From contig BCIJ01000008.1 of NCBI GenBank assembly GCA_001599935.1, positions 440,615-504,614 of the forward strand: a stretch of 64,000 bases of DNA, read 5' to 3'. The stretch is from Holtermannia corniformis (taxonomy: Eukaryota; Basidiomycota; Tremellomycetes; Holtermanniales). Shown here one piece after another: positions 45,847 to 61,808 of the stretch. The position numbers and the translations under genes are program-made. Every line of letters begins with the position of its first letter. The first letter of the stretch is position 1. The notes beneath the pieces are model-generated. The model had not been told where the DNA came from. It searched no databases and worked only from the letters and a program-made list of their open reading frames with translations.

Positions 45847-47112
45847 CTACTCGTAGCAGATCTTCGACGTGATCAGCTGTTCGTCCGTCTTGCGCATCTC
45901 GAAGAAGAAGCGCTTATCGCCCCCGTAAATTAACTCATGGAGCCGAAGGAGATTCTTGGCCCAGCGCGTCGCCATACGATTGCGACCGGTGAGGTGACAG
46001 ACGTAGACCAGGGTGATGGCCCACTTGATGGTTTCTTCTTGACAGACTCGCGGGCATACAATCACGTCCGAGTCGAGCTGGAGAACGTGGTGATCGCGTG
46101 AATGAAGCGGTGCAAGTCGGTAGCGGACACTTTCTCGTAGCCCAATTGCTGATCGACCATCAGGTTGATCAAAGCATGTTGGCGCATGCTTTGTAGCAGA
46201 TCGAGCTTGGGAGATTTGATCACCTCAGTGTAGTAGGTTGGGCGCGCCGGAATTGGCAGGGCGACCAATTCCTCACGAAGCGCGCGTTGGCCAAGACCGT
46301 CCGCGCGATCATCGAGGCACATTCGGCGCGAGCACACAAATGCTGCGCCCGAGTCCTGCCGATAGTACTCTGTGCGTTGCGTGTAGCCGGCATCAGGTGT
46401 ATAGGCGAGCGAGAGCGCTTCGCCGGCGGGGATGTCGACACAGGCACGAAGGCACTGCAGGTCGCCCAGTGCGTTGGCCAGGCACGAGTAGTTCATCAGT
46501 GACGATGGGCCAAAGAGGGACGCTCTGTTGTAAAGAGGCACTGTTGTGAGAAGGCAGTCAGTCCTGGAGCACAGCTGTACATCGCCTAAAACTCACTCAG
46601 ACGTATGTTCACCATCTTCTGTCAATTATGGCGTCGTGTCTGTTGGCGACTTTCTTCTAAAGCCGTTGAGCCTGGCCGCGATGCCGATGCGGCTGCGATT
46701 GATGTTGGGCCTGCAGCTCGGCATCGGCAGCTTCTCTTCGAGACGCAACGGGTACGTAGGCGGCAGGCGTGGGAAGTCCGGCCCGGCGTGGAGTTGGTCG
46801 AGCTGCGGAGCCAGGCTAGGGCTGTGATAGAAGCGATAGCCAAGATCGGCGCGCAAAAGCGAGGTCATGGGTGCAATGAACATGCCCATTTCCAGCTGTA
46901 ACTCCGGAATGGACCTCGTGTACTTGCGGTCCTCGTAAAAGCCGAATAGGTGGACTGTCGCACGGCGGTGGACTCTCGAACACATCTGCTGACAGCGTGG
47001 GGGCAGTCGGGTCGGCGTGCGGAGTAGCATGAAAGTGCGAGTCGTTGATGAGGTTCGCACGAAGGTACTCCTCGGTATCTTCGAGGTTGCCGCGGGCGGT
47101 AGCGGTGATCAT
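45847..47112 (-). pseudogene. Shortened, frameshifted SET-domain paralogue of the neighbouring gene
   Basis: This copy matches the intact gene at 47600-50278 in two separated blocks. The first, MITATARGNLEDTEEYLRANL, ND-HF and so on, corresponds to its N-terminus. The second starts with FGFYEDRKYTR and contains YRFYHSPSLAPQLDQLHAGP and YPLRLEEKLP, corresponding to the post-TPR region, and goes on to the SET core LFGPSSLMNYSC. The whole TPR section between the blocks is missing. The two blocks are in different frames near 46960, and no reasonable intron lies there. The SET motif reads NYSC instead of NHAC. A product might still be made from a downstream start, but decay is more likely. Confidence 0.6.
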
Positions 47113-47599
47113 ACCTGTGTTGTATGACAGAACCTTCACTCGCTTGTCAAGAGGCTTGAGCAGCGCCGACGCCAGCTGCGCGAACGCATAGATGTTCGCC
47201 AAGTCACTCGGCACGGCGGATAGTGATGGTGAGTCCTTGTTGCTGCTGGTGCGACTGGTTATGTACAGATCACTGTTTGTTTCCACTCGCGCTCGGCGAG
47301 AAGCACTTGGAGAGGGGTCAGCGTCGCCACCGTCGCCGCCGTCGCCGCCGTCCTTTCGCTCATCGCGCACCGTGAGCCGATCCGTGCGCGACTGCGACAG
47401 TCTGTGATTCGCGTGTGATGCGCAAAACACCGTGCGTGCGATGATCACGGCCAAAGTGCACAAGCTCGCACAATAGTCACAGGTGCATTTCACAGACTCG
47501 GTTCACACAGTATTGTTGGTCCTGCGCCTAGTCAGTCGCAAGATCCCGATACTGAGCACTCTCACCGACCTAGGATACGTCTTCACACGCGTTGAACAT

Positions 47600-50278
47600 T
47601 CACAAATAGCGCGCGAGCACTGTTTCGGCGAGCATCTTGAAGACCTCACGGAACAGCGGCTTGCCGCCGCCATACAGCAGGTTGCTGAGCTCGACCATCT
47701 TGTCCACGGTTTTCTGAGCGAGAGATTTCTTTCCTGCACGAGTGTACAGGTCGGTGAGGCTAACTAGCGTCATGAACACCTGCGTAGTGCGATCACCGGG
47801 GCATTCCTTGACCTTGCCGTGCACGTCAAGCCCCACGCACTGCAGTCTGGCAAGGTTAGCCCGAATACCGTTCTCCATGTCTACGCTCGAGATCCGGCCA
47901 TCGAGCTCCATGTGAACCGACACAAGACGGATATAGGCTGTCTCGAGATCGAATTTTAACGTCTTGTAACCCGGGCTGTACGTGGCGGCAACTTGCTCGG
48001 CAATCCGCTCGTAACGTTTGAATTTGGCTCGCGTTCCTTCTTTTGCTGGGCCGGGGATCGAGTGCTCATCTTGTGGCACAAGGCGTTTGCGCAAAGCCAC
48101 TACCTCTGGGCTGGTCGTGCGCTCCTCAACGCACATGACGCATTGACACTCATATCCAGCGTCATCGAAGGCCAGAGGGATATCCTTCTTGCGGTATTCG
48201 TATGGTTGCGCCCCAAAGTAGTTGAGTGCAAGCGGCTCGCCTTTCGGGATGTCGGTCAGTGCACGGATGCACTGAATGTCGCCGAATTGATAGCGATGAA
48301 CGTTGCCGTGGCAAGCGTGATTGATGAGGGAGGACGGTCCGAAGAGCATCGACCTGTGTATGGTCAGCTACCTTGACAGACTACCAAGGTATCGACTGAC
48401 GCCGTGATCTCGTCCTCAGACATAGACATCCTCATCGAGAATTCAGTACCCAGGTGGACTGTGCGGAAGCCGTTCACCCGGTTGACCTTGCCATTTCGAG
48501 CACGATCGAGGAGAAGTGGCGTCGTTGACGCGACTGGGAGTCTGTCGTCAAGGCGAAGAGGATAAGTCAACGGTGGCGGAGGAAACGATGGGCCAGCTGA
48601 CAAAGCATCGACTTGCGGTGCGAGACTTGGATTGTGGTAGGTGCGGTAGGCTACATCGCGCTGGCTGAGCGTTGAAGACAGGTTGACTGGCCCACCCAGG
48701 CTGAAGTGAAACTCATGGATATGCCACGCAGTCATTGTGTCTTCGTAAAACGCCCCGCCAATGGCCTTGTCGACAATCAGGAGCTCGCCAATCTTCACAT
48801 CGCGTGTCGTGCGAAGGCCTCTGCCGATACCCTCTTGATGGAAAACCTCGGCGGGCCCGATGTAGTCTGCGACTGCATGGCGCGACGAAGGGGGAGAGCG
48901 AATGAGGTCGAGCCAATCATACTTTCCCTGCTCAGCTTCTTTTAAGCGACGCTGGATCATGTCCAACCCAGCTCGGGCACTGGATGACGCGGGGTGCTCG
49001 GCGAGAACTTGGTTGAACGCCTCTGCCGCCAGGCGCCATTGACGCAAGCCACTCAGCGCCCTTGCGCGCCTCACCATTGCCTTTTCGCGTTGGGTGGCGA
49101 CTGTGAGACCGCCCAGAGCAACGTCGGCGTCGCGGTATGCCGCCTCCCAGCGCTCCAGAGCTAGGTTGGCCGCAGACCGGTTGAGATAGAGCAGTGAAGT
49201 ATCGGGGTGCTGCCTGATGCCGTTTGAATACGCCAGCTGCGCCTGGAAGTAATTCTTCTGAGTGAACAGCTGCACATGTTTAGTGTCATAAATCATGATG
49301 ATGCCAGCACTGACCTTGTTGCCGAACTCCTTGTGCTCATCGACGCTGTTCAAAGGTGCCTGCGGTGGCACCCAGGTCGCACCGTCCGCTTGTTTCCATT
49401 CAACGCCTTGCAGGAGCTCATGCCCTTCGTGCACGATCATCCAGTCAGAGGGCGAATGAACGTGGATGATAGTAGCCTTTGTATCAGGGTCACCCGTGAG
49501 CTTGGGCTCTTTGATGGCGACAATTGATCCGAGTTGCAAGAGCGCTCGCAGATTCTCAGACAGGAGTGGACCGTGCGTGGTCGGTTTGTCAAGGAAGTAG
49601 CTGAGGTGCACGATGGCACTGTGTCCACTCGGATCAGAGACAATTACGGCAGCGTAGGGCTGCGCCACGGGCAGCAGGAGGATGCGGACGAGCATGTAGT
49701 AGCCTGTCGCATTGTCAGAATCGGGGTCGGCGGGGATGGCAAGACGGACCCTGGTGGACCTTGCGCACCCACATTGACGGCAACGTGACTGCGGTGCGTC
49801 AAGACAGAGAACCACCGACCGAGATGACCTTACGCTGCTTGAGATCGTCCCAGGCAGCCTTGGAGCATGGCTCTGCCATCACCGTAGAGATCAATACAGC
49901 CGGGATATCGCCCACCAAGTTCTTGCCAGTCTGCAAGTCCTTGAGCGCCTGTTCATGCGTGGACCGCAGTCGCTGAATCTCTGATCGGGCAAGGTCCATC
50001 GCCGACAATGATTGTTGAAACCGAGTAGGGGGCAGCGTGGTCTGCTCGTAGGCTACGACGGCGCTCCGAATGTTACATTGCAGGTTCGGGCGGTCTACTG
50101 GAGACAAGCTTCTAAGAGCTTGAGCCTTGATGACGGGTACGGACGTTGTGCGCGCGGGCACTGTGTTGAAGTGCGTGTCGTTTGCGAGATGGGTGGCGAT
50201 GTACTCGAGGTCATCTGCGTCGCCTCTCATTTCCGCGGCGATGCCAGAACGCGAGTTGACGGTGCCAGGAGGCATCAT
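47600..50278 (-). CDS. SET domain protein with TPR region (Smyd-like)
   Basis: The spliced product of about 800 residues has an N-terminal region (DDLEYIATHLANDTHFNTV), a middle part ending VHSPSDWMIVHEGHELLQGVEWK, a TPR block (FGNKLFTQKNYFQAQLAYSNGI, LLYLNRSAANLALERWEAAYRDADVAL, ARALSGLRQWRLAAEAFNQVL) and a split SET domain: IGRGLRTTRDVKIGELLIVDKA, then SMLFGPSSLINHACHGNVHR, IQCIRALTDIPKGEPLALNYF, and a post-SET-like CQCVMC cysteine cluster. This layout is that of TPR-SET (Smyd-related) lysine methyltransferases; the substrate is unknown. ATG 50278 is used; an adjacent ATG follows at once. An intron with GTAAGG donor precedes GYYMLVRILLL. It is divergent from DFR1 (347 nt). Confidence 0.8.
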
Positions 50279-50625
50279 GGCTGCTAGAATACTCGAGGGA
50301 GCGCGAGAGTGGTTGTTAGTCCTAGTGTCTTTCTCAGCAAGCGGGAACCATCTCGAGATGCAAAGGGGGTTCAGGGTTCAGGGGCCATGCACAGGCGATC
50401 TAACTAGCATCAGCACGGCGTCAGCAGCTGCATCTCATTTGATAGTTTAGTTGACCAGCTTCGTCCATGCGACGACGTTGCTATGTAAGGCAGATTGTCT
50501 TTCAGTAGACAAGTCAAGGACCGACCAAGTCGACAGGGGGTTAAGCATCCTTCTTTACCGATCAGCCCACGACGCGACCAAAGAAAGTCTCCCCGTGAAC
50601 AACGGTTGTCACGTCGTCGGCACCA

Positions 50626-51326
<701 letters not shown>

Positions 51327-51330
<4 letters not shown>

Positions 51331-53103
51331 TAGATGTCACTATAGTTGTAATCTGTGATGGTGGCGCCCTCCGCTGCGAGCGTCACATAGTATAGGTCTG
51401 TTTCGGCACAGATGACCATGCGTCCTTGTCCGGCGAACTGGGCACGCGTTATCAGCTTTGAACTCGGAACAGTGTCCGAACGAGCTCACTTGGAAGTTGG
51501 CGGCAGTCATGCCAGTGTAGATTTTGCCGATGAGCTTGCCGCTCGGGTTGTAGACGATCACACCGTCGCCGACGCCAGTGTAAACGTTGCCCTTCGTGTC
51601 GCAGTGCACGCCTGGGGCTGTTCAGCAGTCTTCCTGACACCTCATCTCGGACACACCATCAGGCAGGCCAAGCGAGCTAAACGCGAACAACTTGCGGTTA
51701 CCCCAAGTTCCATCGTCATCGACATCAAACTGATACACGCCTGCTGGACGGGTATAGTTGGATGCGAATAACCCGTCTCCGACGCCTGTGTCCGTCACGT
51801 ACGCCTTGGACCCATCAGGTGAGAACGTAATGCCTGTGAGACCCGTCAGCGGCCGCAGACAGGTCCACAGACCGTACCCACCATTCGGCTTGGTGAATGC
51901 ATCAGCGACAGCACGGACAAGACCTGTCTCCGGGTTGAAGCGGTACACCTGGTTCGGGAGACCAGGAAGCGGACGGAAATCTTGGTTGTAGCCGTAGGTG
52001 ACGTCTGTAAAGTACAGCTCTTTGTTGCGCGGATTGACGGCAACGTCGTTGAGCGAGTTGAACTGGCGCCCAAAGAAGTTGTTCAGGATGACTGGGCAGT
52101 ATGAGCTGCAGTGGCGGGGATCTGAACGCAGACATACTGGTCACGTTGTATGGAGGGTAGGGGTTGAGTAGCGTCAATGTCGGTGGGATCTCGGCGCCCT
52201 GACCCTCCGTCGTGAAGACAATCTCCCCTTTGTAGTTGGTTGCTCCTGCAACGGTCGCGTCAGCGCGACTGTGTCGGCCATGCTCCATCACAACCCACCA
52301 TTCGGATTGATGATCCCAACGCCAGCATCGACCGTAGTGACCTCGACAAACCCAGCAGTCCCATCATAGTTGCTGGCATTGCTCTGCGCCTGGACGCGTG
52401 CAGCGTCCGCGAGCGAGATTTTCTGCGTGATCGAACTCTTGGCAAGGCCTGTGCCTGCAGCCTTTGCACCAGCATTCTGGACAAAGAAGACTTCATCTGT
52501 TGGCGGAAACCTGCAGGAAGCTGCTTAGCGAAGCCCATGTGTGAAAACGCGACGAACCAAACATTCGCCTCGTGGAACAGAGGATCCCCATCCGTCTGCG
52601 CTATCAAGGTGAGAGTTGGACTGTCCCCAATGATGGCGAAGAACTCGTCGTCGTAGACGTGGAACGGACGTTCACGCAGCGAATCCACCGTGGACCCGGG
52701 AGGGATGAAGAGCTGGCGAAGATTAGGTTCATCTGTGCGCAGTCCGTGCACTGGTGGACTTACGGTCGACCCATTCTGTTCTGTTGCAGGCAAGACAGTG
52801 TCAAGTACAGCAAATGATGCTGGCGAGATGAATTGTGCGTAGTGGGGTGCTGTGTCCCATCGCTTGACCCAGGTTTGCGCTGGAGACGGCGTAGCCTGAA
52901 CAACGTCAATTTATTATACAGGTTTCAGCGTTGCCTGAGCCCACCCCGGCCGAGTCTCCAAATACGAACAGTGCTGCAGCAACAGCAACAAGTACGCTCG
53001 TGACCATGATATACACGCGATACTGCTCGTGCGTTTCAGATTTGAGCTTTGGCTTGGGTTTGTTCGAGCGCCGTCTCAACGGCGCGGGAGCTGACCGGCC
53101 CAT
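51327..53103 (-). CDS. Membrane-anchored SMP-30/gluconolactonase-type lactonohydrolase
   Basis: A six-bladed propeller of the fungal lactonohydrolase type. Evidence: FAVLDTVLPATEQ, PFHVYDDEFFAIIGDSPTLTLIA, DGDPLFHEANVW, TDEVFFVQNAGA, GATNYKGEIVFTTEGQG, LNDVAVNPRNKELYFTDVTYGYNQDF, QVYRFNPETGLVRAVADAF, LTGITFSPDGSKAYVTDTG, DTKGNVYTGVGDGVIVYNPSGKLIG and GRMVICAETDLYYVTL. The N-terminus (MGRSAPAPLRRRSNKPKPKLK, then a single hydrophobic helix YIMVTSVLVAVAAALFVFG) predicts a type II membrane anchor rather than a cleaved signal. Seven short introns. Its final TAA (51327-51329) overlaps the DFR1 stop. Confidence 0.85.
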
Positions 53104-53800
53104 GGCATCGGACCGATGGCTGACTTGAAGTCAACTGACACTGAGTAAAGTGCGCTAGACAGAGCTGGAGGCGCACTATCGCTCGCACATGACGAACCGC
53201 TCACCTCGGACAATCTATGCGCGGAAGTGAATCGGCCCGAACGCCGACGAGGAATTGCGCTTACGGCAGCGACCCGGCGGCAGTGGCACTCGATCCGGGG
53301 CTATGGGTTCAGAGCTCGGTGCGTAGTGTAGGGGCAGCGCAGTCATTGACAAAAGACGTACGTCACCTTGAACTGTCAACATGTAGTTCAAATGTACTCA
53401 GCGACATGGTTTGGTAGGATCTGGTGGGCTCGATGGTGATGAAGTATCGCCGCTTCCTTCCTGTCGACATGTTTCTGGGCAGAAGAGCTAGCCTCATCGC
53501 GCCATATTCGTACAAACATTGAAGCGCTCTGTCTAAGAGTCCCGGGTTTGACCTTTTGAGATGTCGATGCTGAGCTGAAGTCGATCTTCAAAAACGCACC
53601 GACCGTGCACCCTAACGATCGGTCCTCCGCGAACATTGCCGGTCATTATTCCAGATCTCGTCACTCAACTTCAGTGCATGCTACCAAGGGTAACGACGAC
53701 TTTGTATCTCCAGACACAAGTCCTCCTACTCGCCAGATACACAAGAACTGTACTTGGCTCAATTCGCACCGTTCAACGACAGATACAGACGTCAAAAATC
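53104..53800. other. Divergent promoter region between lactonase and MET22
   Basis: The only open frame here in phase with MET22 starts with a non-ATG codon and lacks family similarity. I see no gene. The region must hold the promoters of both flanking genes. Confidence 0.5.
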
Positions 53801-55237
53801 ATGTCGCTTCCGGTCAAGAGCTTGCTTCAAGAGACCGAGATTGCGGTGCTCTCCGTCCTGCGTGCTTGTCACCTGTACGTGAGATTTTATCATGAGCTTT
53901 GATGCTGACGTTTCGGCCATAGCACGCAGTCTGTCCAAAGTACTTTGAAAGTCGACGAGACCGTCACCAAGCCGGACAAGTCCCCCGTCACCGGTTCGTA
54001 TAATTCTCGGACAGTGTCTCTGGCCGTTGACATTTCATAGTTGCCGACCTCTCAGCTCAATCCCTCATCTCCCTGCATCTAATCCAGCACTTTCCCGATG
54101 ACCCAATCGTCGGCGAAGAAGACACCACCGAGCTCCGCGCAAACGCCGGCCTGCGGGAGCGTGTGATCGGTCTTGTCAACGGCAGCTTTCAGCAGGAAAA
54201 GGGCTGGGCCAGAGGCAAGAAGTTCGGAGAAGACGAGTGAGCAGTGCACAAACGGTGGGCAATCAGAGCTGAAGACGCCAGGATCTTGGATGCGATTGAC
54301 AAGGGGTCGGCAGAGGGTGGCGGCAAGGGTCGATACTGGACCATTGTGAGTTGATGCGAAGTAATCCGATGGTTACTGACGGTGAAAGGATCCCGGTTAG
54401 TCTCATGTGTCATGGCTCCGGATTGACTGACGGATTACCCGCAGTCGATGGAACGTCTGGCTTCATCCGGAAACAGCAATACGCCGTATGCCTCGCCCTC
54501 GTCATCGACGGCGTAGTGCAGCTCGGTGTCATCGGCTGCCCAAACCTAGGTCCCGAACCCGCCGAGCTCGGTCAGGAGATCGTCCCGACCGGCGAGGGCG
54601 TCTTGATGCTTGCCGTCCGCGGTGAAGGGAGCTGGTCGGTAAGTTCCGTGAAAGTTCTGCAACTGTTTGCTGATCGGTATCAAGCGACCACTCCCTGTGG
54701 CCTCGTACAAGCGGTTGCACCTTCCTTCCACACCTCCCGCCTCGAACCCCTTGACATTCTTAGAGTCAGTCGAAGCTGGTCACTCGGCTCACGACCTGCA
54801 AGCCAAGATTGGTCAGCTGCTCGGTGTGACGCGTAAGAGTCTGCGCATGGACAGTCAAGCCAAGTATGCATGCTTGGCGAGGGGCGAGGGTGGTGTTTAG
54901 TATGTCGTACAACTAGGAGCAGAGCGACGGCTGATACGCACGAACAGCCTTAGGATCCCAACGAAGTACTCGGGCGGTAAAGAGTATCAGGAGAAGATCT
55001 GGGTAAGTGCCCTGTATCCTGGCGGTGTGGCGTTGACGAGTGCAGGATCATGCGCCTGGCTCGTTGCTGATTGAAGAATCCGGTGGCGTGTGCACCGACA
55101 TGCACGGCAAGCCGCTCGACTTTTCGCTCGGGCGGACACTCAGGGGTAACGAGGGAATTGTTGCTGCTGGCACGCAGACGCACGCCCGAGCCGTCGAAGC
55201 CGTCAAGGCGGCGCTCGTTGCGACTTCGTCGGCATAA
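53801..55237 (+). CDS. MET22: 3'(2'),5'-bisphosphate nucleotidase (Hal2/Met22)
   Basis: Hydrolyses 3'-phosphoadenosine 5'-phosphate to AMP in sulfate assimilation and is the Li+/Na+-sensitive target in yeast. Motifs: KPDKSPVTVADLSAQSLI, DDPIVGEEDTTELR (metal-binding EE), WTIDPVDGTSGFIRKQQYAVCLALV (DPxDGT), VIGCPNLG, DSQAKYACLARGEGGVYLR, EKIWDHAPGSLLIEESGGVCTDMHGKPLDF (WDHAPG) and LRGNEGIVAAG. ATG 53801 (MSLPVKSLLQETEIAVL) matches the usual length. Six short introns, one inside WT/IDPVDG. It converges with the XRCC2-like gene with only 18 nt between the stop codons. Confidence 0.93.
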
Positions 55238-55255
55238 GCAATGCATCATTGTGCA

Positions 55256-56648
55256 TCACCACGCTTCTAATCCTTCGGGCCCGATCCCAAAGGAGAACGG
55301 GGCACCATCGTGACTTTCGCCGTTCAGCGACTGCTGTCCCACTACTCTCACTCGCCCAGTGATCCGCGTGCGTGGATAGCCCGTAAACTCTCCGTATTCG
55401 TTCAAGTTCGCAAGCGCAGCCGACTTGAGCGCCTCGCTAGCTGTGATTTCGGGTGGGTACTGCAGCGCCTTCTGCGGTGGTTGAAGGGTGATCTGGATGT
55501 TGAGCGGCCAAGTATCGGCAACCGTTGGCTCGACGGTGCGCGTGAACGGACGGGGATAAGGGGGTGGTAGATGCGGGGCATAGAACGGGGTTGGCCCTTG
55601 CTTCTGGGTCGATGATTCAGCTGTCGACTACTAGCTCTGCATGTCGTGAAGCTCACCCAAAGACCCTGCACGCTCAGCACTATCACGCTGCCCAACGTCT
55701 TTCGGATCGCGGTAAGGGCTGCCATGACTTCTGGCAGACCCACGTCGTCCATCGTGCGCAGACCCTTCAGCGAGGCACTGGACACGCCTTGTCCCGTCTT
55801 TCTTGCGTACCGTGCTTCTTCTTCAGCCCACTTTTCAGGGTAGAATGCGTCCCCGAAGCCATCGCATACGACCAATCCGACACTTTTCGGCTCTAGATCC
55901 ACCTCTGCGCACGAGGTCACTTCGACGATTCGGCGCAGACCTAGCGCCCAGCTCTTCCATCTCGGTCTCACGCTCATGATCTCCAAGCGACCGAGAGCGG
56001 CTCGAACAACCTTGCCAACTTCCGCTTCGAGGATCTTGAGGTGGTGCGGGTGATTCGTCCACTGTAGTTGGGTCTTGACGGCCGTCAGGAAGCAGGCATT
56101 GACGTGACCGTACAGTGCTGAGCGGAGTCGCGGCAGAGCAGACGCATGTGTCTGTGGCTGCAGTAGAACGCACTGGGACGCACGGCCGCCCAAGATAATG
56201 TCGGGCGTCGGTTGCGAAGTTGACACTGCCGGCGCTAGAGATGCAGGGTACGGCACTGACGGTGGGAGGAGGAATGTACACAAAAGGAAGTTGGAGAGTG
56301 TTGACTTTCCTGTCGCCATTGGATGAGCTCACGGCCGGAAAGCCAGCTCACACGCACCAGAGCCAGAGGCGCCAATCAGTTCAACCAAGTCGCCCCGTTG
56401 CAGTGTCGATCCGCCATGGTGCGGTCTTGCTTCCAGTATCGCGTCGTCCAGCTCTGGTATGTAGAATGGTCCTGGAGGTGCTGCTGTGCTGCATCAAGTC
56501 GGCGTCTGCGACCCGCAGAGCACATACTGCTATAACCGACGGCCATCAACATCTGCACTTTGTCAGCAAGCAGAGCTGAGAGTCATGGATGCATCACCTC
56601 TGCAGCATTCCCACTCTCTATCTCTGCTAGCATAGCCGCTGTCGCCAT
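55256..56648 (-). CDS. RecA/Rad51-family recombination protein, XRCC2-like
   Basis: After splicing, ATG 56648 (MATAAMLAEIESGNAAE) leads to STLQRGDLVELIGASGSGKSTL, a Walker A motif assembled across an intron, then LSNFLLCTFLLPPS. The Walker B strand with its neighbours reads VGLVVCDGFGDAFYPEKWAEEEARYAR, comparable with the XRCC2 pattern LLILDS-SAFYW. Next ALTAIRKTLGSVIVLSVQGLW, a proline-rich insertion (KQGPTPFYAPHLPPPYP), TWPLNIQITLQ, and the C-terminal strand FSFGIGPEGLEAW. Placement in the Rad51 superfamily is firm; XRCC2 rather than another paralogue is an inference from the Walker B surroundings. Early exons are very short. Confidence 0.65.
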
Positions 56649-56825
56649 GATGGGGTCGAAGTTGTCCAACAGACGAGAAAGCACAGACTTTGTTTGGTTC
56701 CAGTGTGCGCTACCCGCTCATTTCTGTTCATCACTATGCGTATTCTATCGTCAAGTCCAAACGAGTCTTTTCATGCCCGCTTTCGTCTCTGGCATCTGGC
56801 TTGGCACGGTAGCAAAGTCTTGCGA

Positions 56826-60708
<3,883 letters not shown>

Positions 60709-61496
60709 CTGGGACTACCACGTACGCGTGGTGCAACGGGAAAAGGCGAGACGTCGATCTATTGCCTACGTGTTGTCAGCATGAATCCTCGAAACATCCG
60801 ATGACAGAGGCCACGCCGCATCGCGTCCTTTCGTGGCGTCGCCCTCCCCTTTTCCGCGTTCCGCTCGTCGTTCCAGACGGCGCGCTATCGGAGCATTTGA
60901 ACACTCACCGCTATAAACAGCCCACTGAGCGCCGCCGCGATTGCCGTCGCAGTATCTGAGTCACTCTACAGCTCGTCCGAGGGGTCCCGGTCACCAAGCT
61001 TGGTGTCGGCCTGGTGTCGTTTCTTCGTGTCGGCACGGTCGTTACAGTCTTTACTGAGACCAAAGCCCTGCCTGTACCCGAGTGGTTGCGTGATGCTTGC
61101 TGCTTGCGCGCAGAGGCCGGCGCGGATGACGGTCCTGGCGTGTTGCTGCTGTTGCCGACGCTCGAGCTGCTCTCGTTCGGAGCACGAGCGGGACCAAATC
61201 CGAGTTTACCTGAATGCGGTGTTTCCGTCCGCGTACCTATCTCGGCCCGGCGGGTAGGCCCGCGGTGGGGAATGCAGTCTGTGTTGCTCTCTGAGCGCTT
61301 GAGAAGGGCGTGCAGGGTCGCTACCCATCAGGACCATACGAAAAGCTCACTGGAGGGACGAAATTGCAGAACGCGCCGATCTGCCATGCCAAGGGCCACT
61401 TTACATGCTCCGTTGTCCGCGAGACACTTTTGTCGAATTGTCGTGCGGTCAAAGATGCCCGCAGTGCAGCGGTAATGGCTCCCTTTGTGGTCTTAC
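60709..61496. other. Intergenic stretch between PKC1 and the retrotransposon
   Basis: It presumably holds the first exon and promoter of PKC1. The plus-strand open frames near 61000-61500 have no recognisable domain. I see no supported gene. Confidence 0.5.
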
Positions 61497-61690
61497 TGTA
61501 GCGTGAGGCACTCCTGTCGGGCGTTGTCGCCATAAGCGACCACGACAGGCAGCAATGAGACTGTGTGAGGGAGGGCCGTGTACAGTGTGTAGTCACGTGA
61601 CTGAGGCGGGACCCACAACCGCTCTCAACTTGTACAGTTGATGCATCCACTCTACCATACCAAGACTTGCTGCGTCTTGCAGGTCTTACA
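61497..61690 (+). mobile_element. Probable 5' LTR of a retrotransposon
   Basis: The segment begins TGTA and ends TACA, a short inverted terminal repeat of the TG...CA type, and is directly followed by a primer-binding-like sequence. A CACGTG palindrome lies inside (near 61593). The 3' LTR lies beyond the window, so the left edge is only the best-looking TG and could be elsewhere. Confidence 0.4.
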
Positions 61691-61704
61691 TGGTGGAGCA
61701 ACGG
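61691..61704 (+). other. Primer-binding site TGGTGGAGCAACGG
   Basis: TGG at the start complements the universal CCA tail of a tRNA, and the rest would pair with an acceptor strand ending GTTGCTCCA. It abuts the CA that ends the proposed LTR, the standard position. The tRNA identity is not determined. Confidence 0.45.
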
Positions 61705-61808
61705 CGAACGCTCCAATAGACACAAGCGTTACACAAGCTCTTTAGCCCAAATCACAACCCAGATCAACAACGATCAAATCCGATTTCGGATCCGCTTGAT
61801 CCGACACC

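Noticed and set aside
47325..47355. GCC/GTC triplet repeat upstream of the short SET gene
   Set aside because: Simple low-complexity repeat; not CRISPR-like and without spacers.
61014..61475. 153-codon plus-strand frame before the retrotransposon
   Set aside because: No ATG-supported coding pattern or domain; overlaps likely PKC1 promoter and LTR-flanking sequence.
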